64,000 nt of DNA from positions 3,758,001 through 3,822,000 of the forward strand of contig NZ_CP071182.1 of the NCBI RefSeq assembly GCF_017298635.1, read 5' to 3'. This stretch comes from Paenalicyclobacillus mengziensis (GTDB taxonomy: Bacteria > Bacillota > Bacilli > Alicyclobacillales > Alicyclobacillaceae). The position numbers were made by a program, and so were the translations under genes. The first letter of the stretch is position 1, and each line of letters begins with the position of its first letter. The notes under the pieces were generated by a model. The model saw nothing but the letters and a program-made list of their open reading frames with translations, was not told the origin of the DNA and made no database searches. Positions 25,111-33,371 of the stretch are shown here, piece by piece.

Positions 25111-25402
25111 CCTTCGTCCAGTTGTCGTTCGCAAAAAAAATAAGGAACTTTCCACAATTTATTCAGAATATTTACGGAAAAATGTTATATTTAGTATTGA
25201 CACATATATAATTTCAACCTCAGAACTGTTCACCGCGCCGTGGTCAGAATAGTTGATGATGCCCACATAAGTACCCTACCCCGTATTGTACCTACACCAT
25301 GACCAATCGGCACACTGTGTCAAACCAATCAAGGGAGATGGTGAGACGAATTGGGAAGTGCTGTAAAAAGGATGACATGTTCTTGAGAAGGGAGTCTTGT
25401 AC

Positions 25403-25807
25403 ATGGCAGAAACGAAAAACCGAGTAGCGATGATTGCTTCCGGTGCCGGTCTTGAAACTGCCTACAAAGTCCTGAACATTGCTACCGCGGCTGCAGCCAG
25501 TGATGCCGAAGTTGCCGTCTTTTGTACCTTTGACGGATTGATGATGATTCACAAAAATGCAGAAGAGTTGTTGAAACTTGGTCCGGGCAGAGAGCAGCTT
25601 GCTGAGGGCTTTAAGAAGGCACAAGTCCCCTCTTTGTCTCAGATGTTAACGCTCGCAAAGGAATGCGGTGTAAAGTTTATTGCCTGTCAGATGACGATGG
25701 ATGTCATGGGCATCGAATTGGATGACCTCATCGAGGGCATCGACGTTGGTGGAGCTGTGACTTTCCTTGACTTTGCCTTTGATGCAAACGTCACCGCCAC
25801 CTTTTGA
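25403..25807 (+). CDS. DsrE/DsrF-like family protein (DsrE2 type)
   Basis: 134 residues. The alpha/beta sequence with VAMIASGAGLETAYKVLNIATAAAA and the conserved Cys region GVKFIACQMTMDVMGI matches DsrE2/YrkE-type proteins, which carry sulfane sulfur between persulfide-handling enzymes. Conserved Cys in FIACQMT is the likely sulfur carrier. The ATG at 25403 has AGAAGGGAG upstream and is preferred to a TTG two codons earlier. It is first in an operon with TusA-like and rhodanese-dioxygenase genes, the same set found in sulfide-detoxification and sulfur-oxidation operons of many Bacillota. Cytoplasmic. Confidence 0.85.
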   Translation: MAETKNRVAMIASGAGLETAYKVLNIATAAAASDAEVAVFCTFDGLMMIHKNAEELLKLGPGREQLAEGFKKAQVPSLSQMLTLAKECGVKFIACQMTMDVMGIELDDLIEGIDVGGAVTFLDFAFDANVTATF

Positions 25808-25857
25808 TGCGTCTGAACAAGTCCTTTCATCATGGTTTGCCGTTTGGAGGGAACGAT

Positions 25858-26121
25858 TTGGAAAAGTCACAGTACGAGGTCAATAAGACGGTAGACTGTC
25901 AAGGGCTGTCATGTCCACTTCCGGTCGTAAGAGCCAAGAAGGCTATCGATGAAATTTCTGCTGGAGACGTCCTTGAAGTATTAGCTACGGACCCAGGGTC
26001 AGTGAAAGACGTACCCGGCTGGGCTCGGCGCGTCGGACACGACTTTCTGGAAACCGTTCAAGACGGAAAGGTCTATCGTCACTATATTCGCAAGGCAGAG
26101 AAAGGAGGAACCAAGATATGA
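25858..26121 (+). CDS. TusA-family sulfur carrier
   Basis: 87 residues. The motif VDCQGLSCPLPVVRAKKAI contains the C-P-x-P signature of TusA/SirA; the Cys before Pro accepts sulfane sulfur. Length and beta-alpha-beta layout match the family. The TTG at 25858, preceded by GGAGGG, is the likely start. The frame runs upstream to overlap the DsrE gene, but those codons would add an atypical leader. The stop overlaps the next start (ATGA). It should pass sulfur between the DsrE-like protein and the rhodanese domain of the next gene product. Confidence 0.87.
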   Translation: MEKSQYEVNKTVDCQGLSCPLPVVRAKKAIDEISAGDVLEVLATDPGSVKDVPGWARRVGHDFLETVQDGKVYRHYIRKAEKGGTKI

Positions 26122-27272
26122 CCAGCGGCGGGTTCGACGAAAAGACCTCCTCCTCCCAGATATTTTTGGACATTGTTTCAAAGAAACCTCTTTTTATCCT
26201 CGACGTCCGAAACGAAGAAGACTACGAAGACTGGAAAATCGAAGGCTCCTCCGTCACCAGCGTGAACGTACCGTACTTTGACCTGCTCGACGGGCTAGAA
26301 CCACTGGAGGGGAAACTTCCTGATAACGGTCCCGTGGTTGTCGTCTGTGCGAAGGAAGGTTCTTCGGAGTATGTCGCAGCACAACTTCGCGAGCAAGGAC
26401 GTGAAGATGTGTCAATCCTTCAGGGCGGAATGAAGGAATGGAGTCAGTACTTGCATCCGGTTCGCGTTGGAGATGTGTCCGGTGGAGGTGCATTGTACCA
26501 GTTTGTGCGGACGGGTAAAGGCTGTCTGTCTTACATGATAGTCTCAGGCGAAGACGCTATGGTGGTAGACGCTGCTCGTCAAACAGACGTGTATGAGGCA
26601 TTTGCAACGAAACTCGGCGTACGAATCCGTCACACAGTAGACACCCATCTTCACGCTGACCACATTTCCGGAGGGCGCGAGTTAGCGACTCGCACGCATG
26701 CGCAGTACTGGTTACCACCCGCCGATGCAAAACGGGCAACATACCGATACAACCCTCTGCAAAACAGTACGCAAATTCCGGTCGGTAACAAGAGTGTACG
26801 CGTCGTTGCGGTTGCTTCGCCGGGGCACACGTTGGGAAGTACGAGCCTGATTGTGGACGATACCTACTTGCTGTCTGGTGACATCCTGTTTGTAGAGTCG
26901 ATTGGTCGACCCGATTTAGCAGGAAAAGGAAGTGACTGGGCGCGTCATCTACACCAGACACTGTATCAGACCTACCGGCATCTGGACACAGACCTACTGG
27001 TGCTTCCGGCACACTTTTCTAATCCCAGTGAACTCGATGAACAAGGTCGCGTCATGGCACGTCTTGGGACCTTGTTTCAGAACAACTCTGCACTGACGAT
27101 TGAAGAAGCATCGGATTTTCATCGCATGGTCACGGAAAACCTACCGCGCCAGCCGAATGCCTATCAAGAGATCCGTGAAGTCAACCTCGGGCAACTTGTC
27201 GTGACAGACGATGCAGCGCGAGAAGAAATGGAAATCGGACCCAACCGCTGTGCTGTGAGCGATCACCGGTAA
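26118..27272 (+). CDS. Rhodanese-MBL persulfide dioxygenase
   Basis: 384 residues. Residues about 10-115 are a rhodanese domain with active-site Cys77 (VVCAKEGSSE). Residues about 120-345 are an ETHE1-like metallo-beta-lactamase domain with HLHADH (His177 to His182), SPGHTLGST and VLPAHFSN, which bind a single non-haem iron. The order rhodanese then MBL is opposite to that in staphylococcal CstB. It should convert protein- or thiol-bound persulfide to sulfite. The ATG overlaps the TusA stop (ATGA), implying coupled translation. Paralogue of the gene at 1-989 in the other sulfur operon. Confidence 0.9.
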   Translation: MTSGGFDEKTSSSQIFLDIVSKKPLFILDVRNEEDYEDWKIEGSSVTSVNVPYFDLLDGLEPLEGKLPDNGPVVVVCAKEGSSEYVAAQLREQGREDVSILQGGMKEWSQYLHPVRVGDVSGGGALYQFVRTGKGCLSYMIVSGEDAMVVDAARQTDVYEAFATKLGVRIRHTVDTHLHADHISGGRELATRTHAQYWLPPADAKRATYRYNPLQNSTQIPVGNKSVRVVAVASPGHTLGSTSLIVDDTYLLSGDILFVESIGRPDLAGKGSDWARHLHQTLYQTYRHLDTDLLVLPAHFSNPSELDEQGRVMARLGTLFQNNSALTIEEASDFHRMVTENLPRQPNAYQEIREVNLGQLVVTDDAAREEMEIGPNRCAVSDHR

Positions 27273-27366
27273 CAGAAAAAGAACCTCAACTCAAATCATG
27301 CTGACCTCAGACCGTCGGCGAGCACGAAGGAGTCACTTCTTGACTGCTCGCCGTGGTCAAGAGTTG

Positions 27367-27747
27367 TCAACTTCGAAAAACGTACAGGGTTTGCTTTATC
27401 GGATCGAGATAGATACTTAAATGGTTGTCGATAAAGAATTTAAGCCCTAACATACCAGGCTTTGAAAAACCTTTGATGACAACGCAAGGTACATCTCGGA
27501 AAATTTTTGTTCCCACCTGCAACTGGCACTTGGAGCGAAAACCTGCTGTGGTCCCCCCTACACCAACCACCCTAACCGCGCCTAGATTCGGCAGTCTCAG
27601 GCGACGGGCTACTTCACCATTAAAAATAAGCGCGGCTGCGCCAGTGTCCACCACGATGTGATGGACCTTGACTTTGTTCACCTTCAGCGTGACTTGAAAC
27701 AAATCATGCGCAATGCGTCCGTGAATCGTGGCGATTTGCTGGGCCAT
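27367..27747 (-). CDS. Single-domain retropepsin-like aspartic protease, second copy
   Basis: 126 residues. The catalytic motif is HHIVVDTGAAALIF (D-T-G), followed by VGVGGTTAGFRS and PGMLGLKFFIDNHLSIYLDP. It aligns end to end with the product of 14602-14994, sharing LPNLGA, DVPC-like, LGL-FFIDN and LDP segments, so the two are paralogues. The start is the ATG at 27747; a GTG one codon earlier is possible, and the ribosome binding site is weak. It converges with the persulfide dioxygenase operon. No signal peptide is seen. Role unknown. Confidence 0.75.
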   Translation of the reverse strand: MAQQIATIHGRIAHDLFQVTLKVNKVKVHHIVVDTGAAALIFNGEVARRLRLPNLGAVRVVGVGGTTAGFRSKCQLQVGTKIFRDVPCVVIKGFSKPGMLGLKFFIDNHLSIYLDPIKQTLYVFRS

Positions 27748-27840
27748 CACAACGCCCCCATGCGAAGTACCCTGTTACTGAATCCTGTTACTGAATTAGG
27801 ATACGCATTCTAAAGTGGGTTGTGTCTGTCACGACTCGGA

Positions 27841-28115
27841 TTAGATGTCGCGTACCCACACTGCTCGGAACGACTTGCCATCAATCATCACGGCAGGCGT
27901 CGTATGCGGGTCAAGATGCAAAACGACATAAAGTGCTGTCCCCGATGGTAAGGTATTTGACATGAACTCTAGTGCACCGTGATTGCCCACGATGCGATAA
28001 ACAGCCGTCCCGGGTGACAGAGCATTTGAGATGATTGCATTCGGACTTGTCGCGGAGCTAGTCCAGAACTCAGAAAGACAAGTACAGGCACGAGTGAGAA
28101 AAACTGCCTTATCAT
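27841..28115 (-). pseudogene. Frameshifted gene for a small secreted protein
   Basis: From the ATG at 28115 the first 20 codons read as a classic signal peptide (FFSLVPVLVFLSSGLA). The same frame then becomes nonsense and stops early, while the next frame stays open for about 75 codons (from FWTSSATSP to AVWVRDI) to a stop at 27841. The distance from ATG to stop is not a multiple of three, so one indel near 28055-28070 explains both. It is either a pseudogene or a sequencing error. No family recognised. The rest of 27748-28485 holds hairpin 28221-28263 and no supported gene. Confidence 0.4.
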
Positions 28116-28220
28116 CAAAGCAACCCTACTAGATTCTATGAGGTAAGTTTTCGGCCCAGCAGGTTTTCGTCACATACAAGAAACCCTGGGTGACAAGAAG
28201 ACAGGATCAGCAGGTTTTCG

Positions 28221-28263
28221 AACATGACAAACAGCCTTCTCGAAGAAGGCTGTTTGTCATGTT
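28221..28263. repeat. Perfect 20-bp hairpin
   Basis: AACATGACAAACAGCCTTCT at 28221-28240 is exactly reverse-complementary to 28244-28263, with a three-base loop. It lies between the frameshifted small gene and the PASTA transpeptidase gene. No T-run follows on either strand, so a simple terminator is doubtful, although it could serve as transcription end for the transpeptidase gene (stop at 28486). A 13-bp direct repeat, cagcaggttttcg, occurs beside it at 28158 and 28208. Confidence 0.8.
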
Positions 28264-28485
28264 ACGAGGAGGTCTTACAAGCATGAAAGATTTTTCTTAC
28301 CATGGGGACATCCGTTAGTTTACGTCTCGAACGTAGTACCGTATATCCTCCATATCGGCTAATTTCATCCGGTCTGATTGTCCTACGCCATTCGGCACGT
28401 ATGAACCTACTCACTTTTCGTGTGCCAACGAACCCCATTACGTTCCGTGCACGTCACGGAGCTCGCTTTTGCCATCGACCTGTCG

Positions 28486-30651
28486 TTACGGCGCCCCTGT
28501 AATGGATACGACAGTGCCCACTGCAACTTTTGAGCCGGCACTTATAGACTGTTTAACCACGTAACCTGCGCCGTGCAGCGACGGCGATAATGAGAGAGCT
28601 GACAAGATACTGTCTGCATCCATCATCGGCAGCCCTGACAGGTTCGGCATCGCCACTTTGTTGCCAACACCCACTCTCTGCATTAAACCGATAACTCGGC
28701 TCCCTTTTTCAATCTTCGTACCTGGAGCGGGCCATTGTTTCGTCACGTTTCCGGAGACCCCAATCATCGATGGATTGAGGCCCAACTGTTGCAACCTCAG
28801 CGATGCGTTTTGCGAAGTACTGCCGATAATATTCGGAATCACAACGTATTTAACATGGCCTTTCGCCACACTTGTACTCGAAGTCGCAGGAAGTGTATTG
28901 GGCGCAATGTGGTCATACTGGAGGCAATACTGCATAATGGCACGTTCAAACGGCCCAGCAACTGTGCTGCCCCATGTCTTTGACAATGCCACTTTGGGCC
29001 AATCCACGGTTACATACACTTCAACTTTCGGGTTATTTGCCGGTGCAAATGCAATAAACGAGGTAATAAAACGATTTGTATAGAACTGTCCATTGGGGCC
29101 TGGTACCTGAGCTGTACCCGACTTTGCTGCAACTTCGTAACCGGGAATCTGGGCGATAGTGTCAATCCCACTTTTTCCGGACACATCAAGTACCATTACA
29201 TGACTCACTGTACGTGCAATCTGAGGTGGTACGACGTGGGGATTCTCCACAGTAGGTCGGTATTGCTGAATGACCTTACCACTCGGGGACGTGATCTTAC
29301 TCACAATATACGGTCGCATCAGTTTACCGCCGTTTGCAAGCGCACCAATGGCTTGTATCTGCTGAAGAGGCGTCACGGAGATTCCTTGACCAAATCCTGA
29401 TGTCGCCAACTGTACAGGGCCTCTTTGTGAAGGCGGGAACAAAATAGAACTCGCTTCATTCGGGAGGTTGATACCCGTTGGTTTATCAAACCCAAACGCT
29501 TGCAGATAATGCAAGAGATTTGGCCAACCCAACCGTCCGGCGATGGTCGCAAATCCTACGTTACTAGACTTTTCTAGAGCCTGTTGGAACGTCAACTTAC
29601 CCCATCCCCAGTAATTCCAATCATGAATTGTTGCCCCAGCCACAGTAATTTGTCCCGACTGAAAGGTTTGGTTCAACGCAATCGAATGCGTAGCCAGTGC
29701 AGCTGCCAGCACGACCGGCTTAAATGTAGAGCCCGGTTCAAAGGTGCTGCTGACCGCCCAGTTTTCAAATGATTTCGCTGAAGCTGTCCAGTATGAATTT
29801 GGATTGAACGTCGGGGCGCTGGCCATCGCGAGTATGGCTCCAGTTGTTGGATTCGCAACAATGATGGCGGCGTGATCGGGATGAAATTGATTCACCAAGC
29901 TGTTCATTTGATTTTCAACAAACCCCTGAATACTGCCATTCAGTGTGAGTTGTATATTGTCACCCGCGTGCGCCGGTTTCAGCACTTTTTCTGTACTTGG
30001 CAAGGGGAATCCGTAGGCATCTTGTTTATATGAGACCACACCATTCGTACCAGCCAATAATTTGTTGTACTCCTGCTCGATGCCCCCAACACTGACTCCA
30101 CTCGTTGATATGTAGCCAAGGGCATTCGCTGCGAAGGAACCATACGGATAATATCGTTGTTCTGTCGGAGTAAAGGTAATGTCAGCACTCCATTGAATAC
30201 TTTTGGCGTTCGGAGCCCACTTGTGCTGATTGAATGCATTCTGAAGTGCCACTTTTTCCGGTTCCATGACAGTTGAGGGCAGTTGAATCCACTTGTTGTT
30301 GCTCTGAAACAGGGATAGTAGTTGAGTACTGGATGTACCGAGCATTGGAGCCAAGACCTTCGCTGCTGCCGTCGCGTAACTGTGGAAATCAATCGTCTTT
30401 ATGTCTACAAAATAGGATGGAACATCATAGGCAAGTCTACTTCCGGAGGAATCGAGAATTGCACCTCGTTGCGCCATTAGGGGCTTCGTTACATCCACCA
30501 CTTGAGATTGTTTATTTAGCAATCCTTTACCGTAGGCGCCTTGGATATGTACAATTTGAAACACCACCACCCCAAGGACAGTCGTTAAACCAATCTGTAT
30601 TGCCAAGATTCGTTTACGATTCCTGCTTAAGCGGTTGACTTTCATATCCAT
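28486..30651 (-). CDS. Class B penicillin-binding protein with PASTA domains (SpoVD/PBP2B-like)
   Basis: 721 residues. One N-terminal membrane helix (about 14-34) is followed by the PBP dimerisation domain (MAQRGAILDSSGSRLAYD), the transpeptidase domain with S-x-x-K in PGSTFKPV, SSN in EKSSNVGF and the KSGTAQVPG box, and then two PASTA repeats at the C-terminus (from about VIPNIIGSTS and VAMPNLSGLP). It cross-links peptidoglycan outside the membrane. SpoVD (spore cortex) and PBP2B (division) have this design. Standing alone outside the dcw cluster points to a specialised, perhaps sporulation-specific, copy. The ATG at 30651 has AAAGGA close upstream; a second ATG two codons in is an alternative. 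Confidence 0.9.
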   Translation of the reverse strand: MDMKVNRLSRNRKRILAIQIGLTTVLGVVVFQIVHIQGAYGKGLLNKQSQVVDVTKPLMAQRGAILDSSGSRLAYDVPSYFVDIKTIDFHSYATAAAKVLAPMLGTSSTQLLSLFQSNNKWIQLPSTVMEPEKVALQNAFNQHKWAPNAKSIQWSADITFTPTEQRYYPYGSFAANALGYISTSGVSVGGIEQEYNKLLAGTNGVVSYKQDAYGFPLPSTEKVLKPAHAGDNIQLTLNGSIQGFVENQMNSLVNQFHPDHAAIIVANPTTGAILAMASAPTFNPNSYWTASAKSFENWAVSSTFEPGSTFKPVVLAAALATHSIALNQTFQSGQITVAGATIHDWNYWGWGKLTFQQALEKSSNVGFATIAGRLGWPNLLHYLQAFGFDKPTGINLPNEASSILFPPSQRGPVQLATSGFGQGISVTPLQQIQAIGALANGGKLMRPYIVSKITSPSGKVIQQYRPTVENPHVVPPQIARTVSHVMVLDVSGKSGIDTIAQIPGYEVAAKSGTAQVPGPNGQFYTNRFITSFIAFAPANNPKVEVYVTVDWPKVALSKTWGSTVAGPFERAIMQYCLQYDHIAPNTLPATSSTSVAKGHVKYVVIPNIIGSTSQNASLRLQQLGLNPSMIGVSGNVTKQWPAPGTKIEKGSRVIGLMQRVGVGNKVAMPNLSGLPMMDADSILSALSLSPSLHGAGYVVKQSISAGSKVAVGTVVSITGAP

Positions 30652-30900
30652 TCAGTCCTTTCAACAAACCTATGATAGTCTATCCGAGCAGGTGATAGGG
30701 TACAGTGCGATTTGATATTATCGACTAAATGTCAAGATTACTTGGAGAACTAGTTAATTTTATGTGGTGTCTACTAGACCTTTTCAAACCATACTGGCGA
30801 TTTCAGTACGTTCAGGCATCGGTGTAGAGCGATGAGAAGATGCATCGTGTGCGGTCATCCGCTTGGCGTTTTGGGGGCACGTACAAAACAGGACGCGGAC

Positions 30901-30955
30901 AAAAAAAAAGCTGCCCCATCCGGTATGCAACTACCTTGGGAACAGCTCTTTCTGT
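30901..30955 (-). terminator. Terminator of ctaA
   Basis: AGCTGTTCCC pairs with GGGGCAGCT across a 20-base loop and is followed on the minus strand by nine T. It lies about 150 bp after the heme A synthase stop. No gene is supported elsewhere in 30652-31094, which also holds the leader of the transpeptidase gene. Confidence 0.75.
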
Positions 30956-31094
30956 AGCTGGTATGATGTCACGATTCTTGTTTTGAAGCCCGCAAGCATA
31001 CTACTTACGGCAAGAAATTTTACTTCAAGTAATTTTACGGGAAACGATTGCTAGACGACTAGAACGTTTGTCGAACACTGGTAATATGGTTTCC

Positions 31095-32108
31095 CTAAAC
31101 TTGTTCACCGATGCTAGATGTCCGAGGTGTCTCGGCACCTTTCTGAGAGCGCGGGACTCGAACGTTTGACGGTGGAATAATTTGCAACCCAAGATACGAG
31201 AGCGAACCAAACAAACCCGTGACCATGCTGACGTGGACCAAGAATGCCCATAGCGCCGCGTGGTTGGTCCAGATTAGCGTCGCACCGCTGAACGCGACTA
31301 AAATCACGAAGACCAGTGCGAGCCAGGTGCCCACAAAGAGGTCATGGTGATCCTTTCGCATACGAAACGCGAGCACCCACAAATACACAATCAGAGCCCC
31401 AAGTCCAACAGCTACGGCACGGTGTATGATATCCACCACGAAAACTTGCCCCGAATGTATCTCCGTTGGAAACGGCCAGCCCCGAAATCCGGATCCATCA
31501 CCGGTACTAGATACAAATGCTCCATAGTACATTGCTACATACATGTAGATTAAGGTAAACCAAACTCCACGAGTAAATGGTCCTTTCGGTACAGGACGCC
31601 GTAACACGACGGTACTCACGTCATCACGAGCATCTTTGTCGCGGATTTGTCGTCCAATTTGGCGAAGAACGACAACCAGTAGCAACACGCCCACAAAGGC
31701 TAACAAAGAACAGCCGAAGTGAAATGCCAGAAACCAGGCTGGATCACCATAAATGACCCCAAGCGCGCCCAAGCCTGCCTGAACGAACACAAACCCCACC
31801 GCAATCCCAATTGTCGCTTTCACTTCTCGCCAGGCACGATACAATCGCCACGCAAGCCCTGACGTCACCAACAACAGAACGGTTACCACACCGACCAATG
31901 CTCTGTGGGTAAATTCAATCAATGTCTGTAAGCCCCATACATGAGGGATAACAGCGCCATTACACAGTGGCCAGTCATGTCCGCACCCAAGAGCCGAACC
32001 TGTCTCTGTATCCACAAACCCAACGATATTCACAGCGAATATGCCAATTAAGGAAAGAATGGCAAGTACGTAGGTCACTTTGTACCATGCTAGTGAGCGT
32101 TTCATCAT
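31095..32108 (-). CDS. ctaA: Heme A synthase (CtaA/COX15)
   Basis: 337 residues with eight membrane helices. Signature elements are GSALGCGHDWPLCNG in the first loop (the conserved cysteine pair), IEFTHRALVG (conserved Glu and haem-ligand His), AFHFGCSL, DIIHRAVAVGLG and AFLVHVSM, supplying the four conserved histidines. It oxidises the methyl group of haem O to make haem A for cytochrome oxidase. The copy stands alone, without ctaB or oxidase genes in the window. The loop between helices 4 and 5 is longer than in Bacillus CtaA. Start ATG has AAGAGGG upstream. Confidence 0.92.
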   Translation of the reverse strand: MMKRSLAWYKVTYVLAILSLIGIFAVNIVGFVDTETGSALGCGHDWPLCNGAVIPHVWGLQTLIEFTHRALVGVVTVLLLVTSGLAWRLYRAWREVKATIGIAVGFVFVQAGLGALGVIYGDPAWFLAFHFGCSLLAFVGVLLLVVVLRQIGRQIRDKDARDDVSTVVLRRPVPKGPFTRGVWFTLIYMYVAMYYGAFVSSTGDGSGFRGWPFPTEIHSGQVFVVDIIHRAVAVGLGALIVYLWVLAFRMRKDHHDLFVGTWLALVFVILVAFSGATLIWTNHAALWAFLVHVSMVTGLFGSLSYLGLQIIPPSNVRVPRSQKGAETPRTSSIGEQV

Positions 32109-32451
32109 AACAACCCTCTTCTTCTCATCTTTACAGACTAGAATTGTGTTAATACGTCAGTTCGTGCTGCAATTAATCATCTTTAGTCTACTGTAAAATG
32201 ATTGTGATTTCGTGAAGACATCACATGAAATTCAAGGTAATTATCACGTCGAACTATTAACTGCAGTGATTGTTCTAACGTTTTCAGTGATTGTTCCCAC
32301 GGTATGAACTACGTAGCGCAATTCAATCATGCCCTGCACATGATGAACTCCGCAATGAGGGAAAGGCAAATATCTCAAACAAATTTTGAACTTAATTCAT
32401 ACTTCCCGGGTCTGTTTGTATGGAGAGGCCAAGGCCGAAGGAGGAATAGAA

Positions 32452-32907
32452 TTGACCGCAATATACCATTTGTTTCCAGCTACCATCCATCCTATGGTGG
32501 TCCATTTCACGATTGCCATCATCTATTTAGCCGGTTTATTCGGCTTAATTGGATTGATTCGTCGAAAGGATTCGTTTTGGGTAAAGGCTTTTGTTCTCAC
32601 TCTCGTTTTGGGGATTTTAGCCACAATCGCTGCTGGTGTTGCAGGCGTCATCAGTGAATCCTATGACAAGATACCTCCGGCTGTTCAACCGATTCTCAAT
32701 GCACATAAAAGAGATGGAGAACTGACTGGGGTAACAGTTGTGATCGCACTCTTTGTGCAACTCATACACACTCGAATGCGCAAAGTCTCTTGGATTGCTT
32801 ACGTGTTTTGTGTCATCGCAGTGATTCTCGTCTCGATTACTGGCCACCTTGGAGGTACCATGGTATATAACCACGGCCTCGGCGTTCTAGGCATTACCAG
32901 GAAGTAA
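32452..32907 (+). CDS. DUF2231 family membrane protein
   Basis: 151 residues with four membrane helices. The pattern PATIHPMVVHFTIAIIYLAG at the N-terminus, with two histidines, and GHLGGTMVYNHGLGV at the C-terminus, with two more, is typical of DUF2231, where the histidines may bind haem or metal. The TTG at 32452 has AAGGAGG eight bases upstream and is chosen over the earlier in-frame codon at 32386. It is divergent from ctaA, with 343 bp between, which may reflect shared control. The intergenic part holds no other supported gene. A role in respiration or redox is an inference from context. Confidence 0.78.
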   Translation: MTAIYHLFPATIHPMVVHFTIAIIYLAGLFGLIGLIRRKDSFWVKAFVLTLVLGILATIAAGVAGVISESYDKIPPAVQPILNAHKRDGELTGVTVVIALFVQLIHTRMRKVSWIAYVFCVIAVILVSITGHLGGTMVYNHGLGVLGITRK

Positions 32908-33013
32908 AACTGTTGGTGCCATCGCGCTAGACGCGAGATGTACTTACACGTGGTTTGACAAATTTCATCACCAAAATATAAGTAGTCAAAGCTTTTGCAA
33001 ACCGTCACTTCTG

Positions 33014-33062
33014 GGCGGGAGGTTCGCAAGTTGTCGAAGCAACAGAACCTCCCGCCTTTTTA
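33014..33062 (+). terminator. Rho-independent terminator
   Basis: A perfect 12-bp stem (GGCGGGAGGTTC / GAACCTCCCGCC) is followed by six T. It ends the DUF2231 transcript. Confidence 0.9.
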
Positions 33063-33127
33063 CCTCTCCAGAAACCCTTCTGCCAATCAGGGCTGAACCG
33101 AGGAATCTGCAGACTTTACTTATTATC

Positions 33128-33209
33128 ATCTTCTCTTACCATTCTGACCATCTTCTCTTACCATTCTGACCATCTTCTCTTACCATTCTGACCATCTTCT
33201 CTTACCATC
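33128..33209. repeat. 22-bp tandem repeat
   Basis: The unit starting atcttctcttaccattctg occurs three times perfectly and a fourth time in part. It is pyrimidine-rich on the plus strand, non-coding, and lies upstream of the lysozyme-like gene. Copy number is likely to vary. Confidence 0.9.
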
Positions 33210-33371
33210 TTCGACTCAGCCCGTACCCATACGGCAACTTTTAAATCAAGAGACAATGCACCCACACAACGGAGTCTGACGCACCGAATTTCTATCCCGA
33301 CTGGATTTTAGACTGCTGTTATGAAAGGAGGAGCGAACTGTTTAAACACTTTACACGAAGGGGAGAACCAA

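Noticed and set aside
25197..25220. TTGACA followed by TATAAT in the DsrE leader
   Set aside because: Spacing of four bases between the hexamers is incompatible with a promoter.
28284..28316. GAGGAGG site followed by ATG at 28284
   Set aside because: The site is good, but the frame encodes only eleven codons before a stop and further stops follow; at most a decayed gene start.
28302..28502. Plus-strand 66-codon frame upstream of the transpeptidase stop
   Set aside because: Overlaps the 3' end of the PASTA transpeptidase gene on the other strand and has an atypical Arg/Pro-rich composition.
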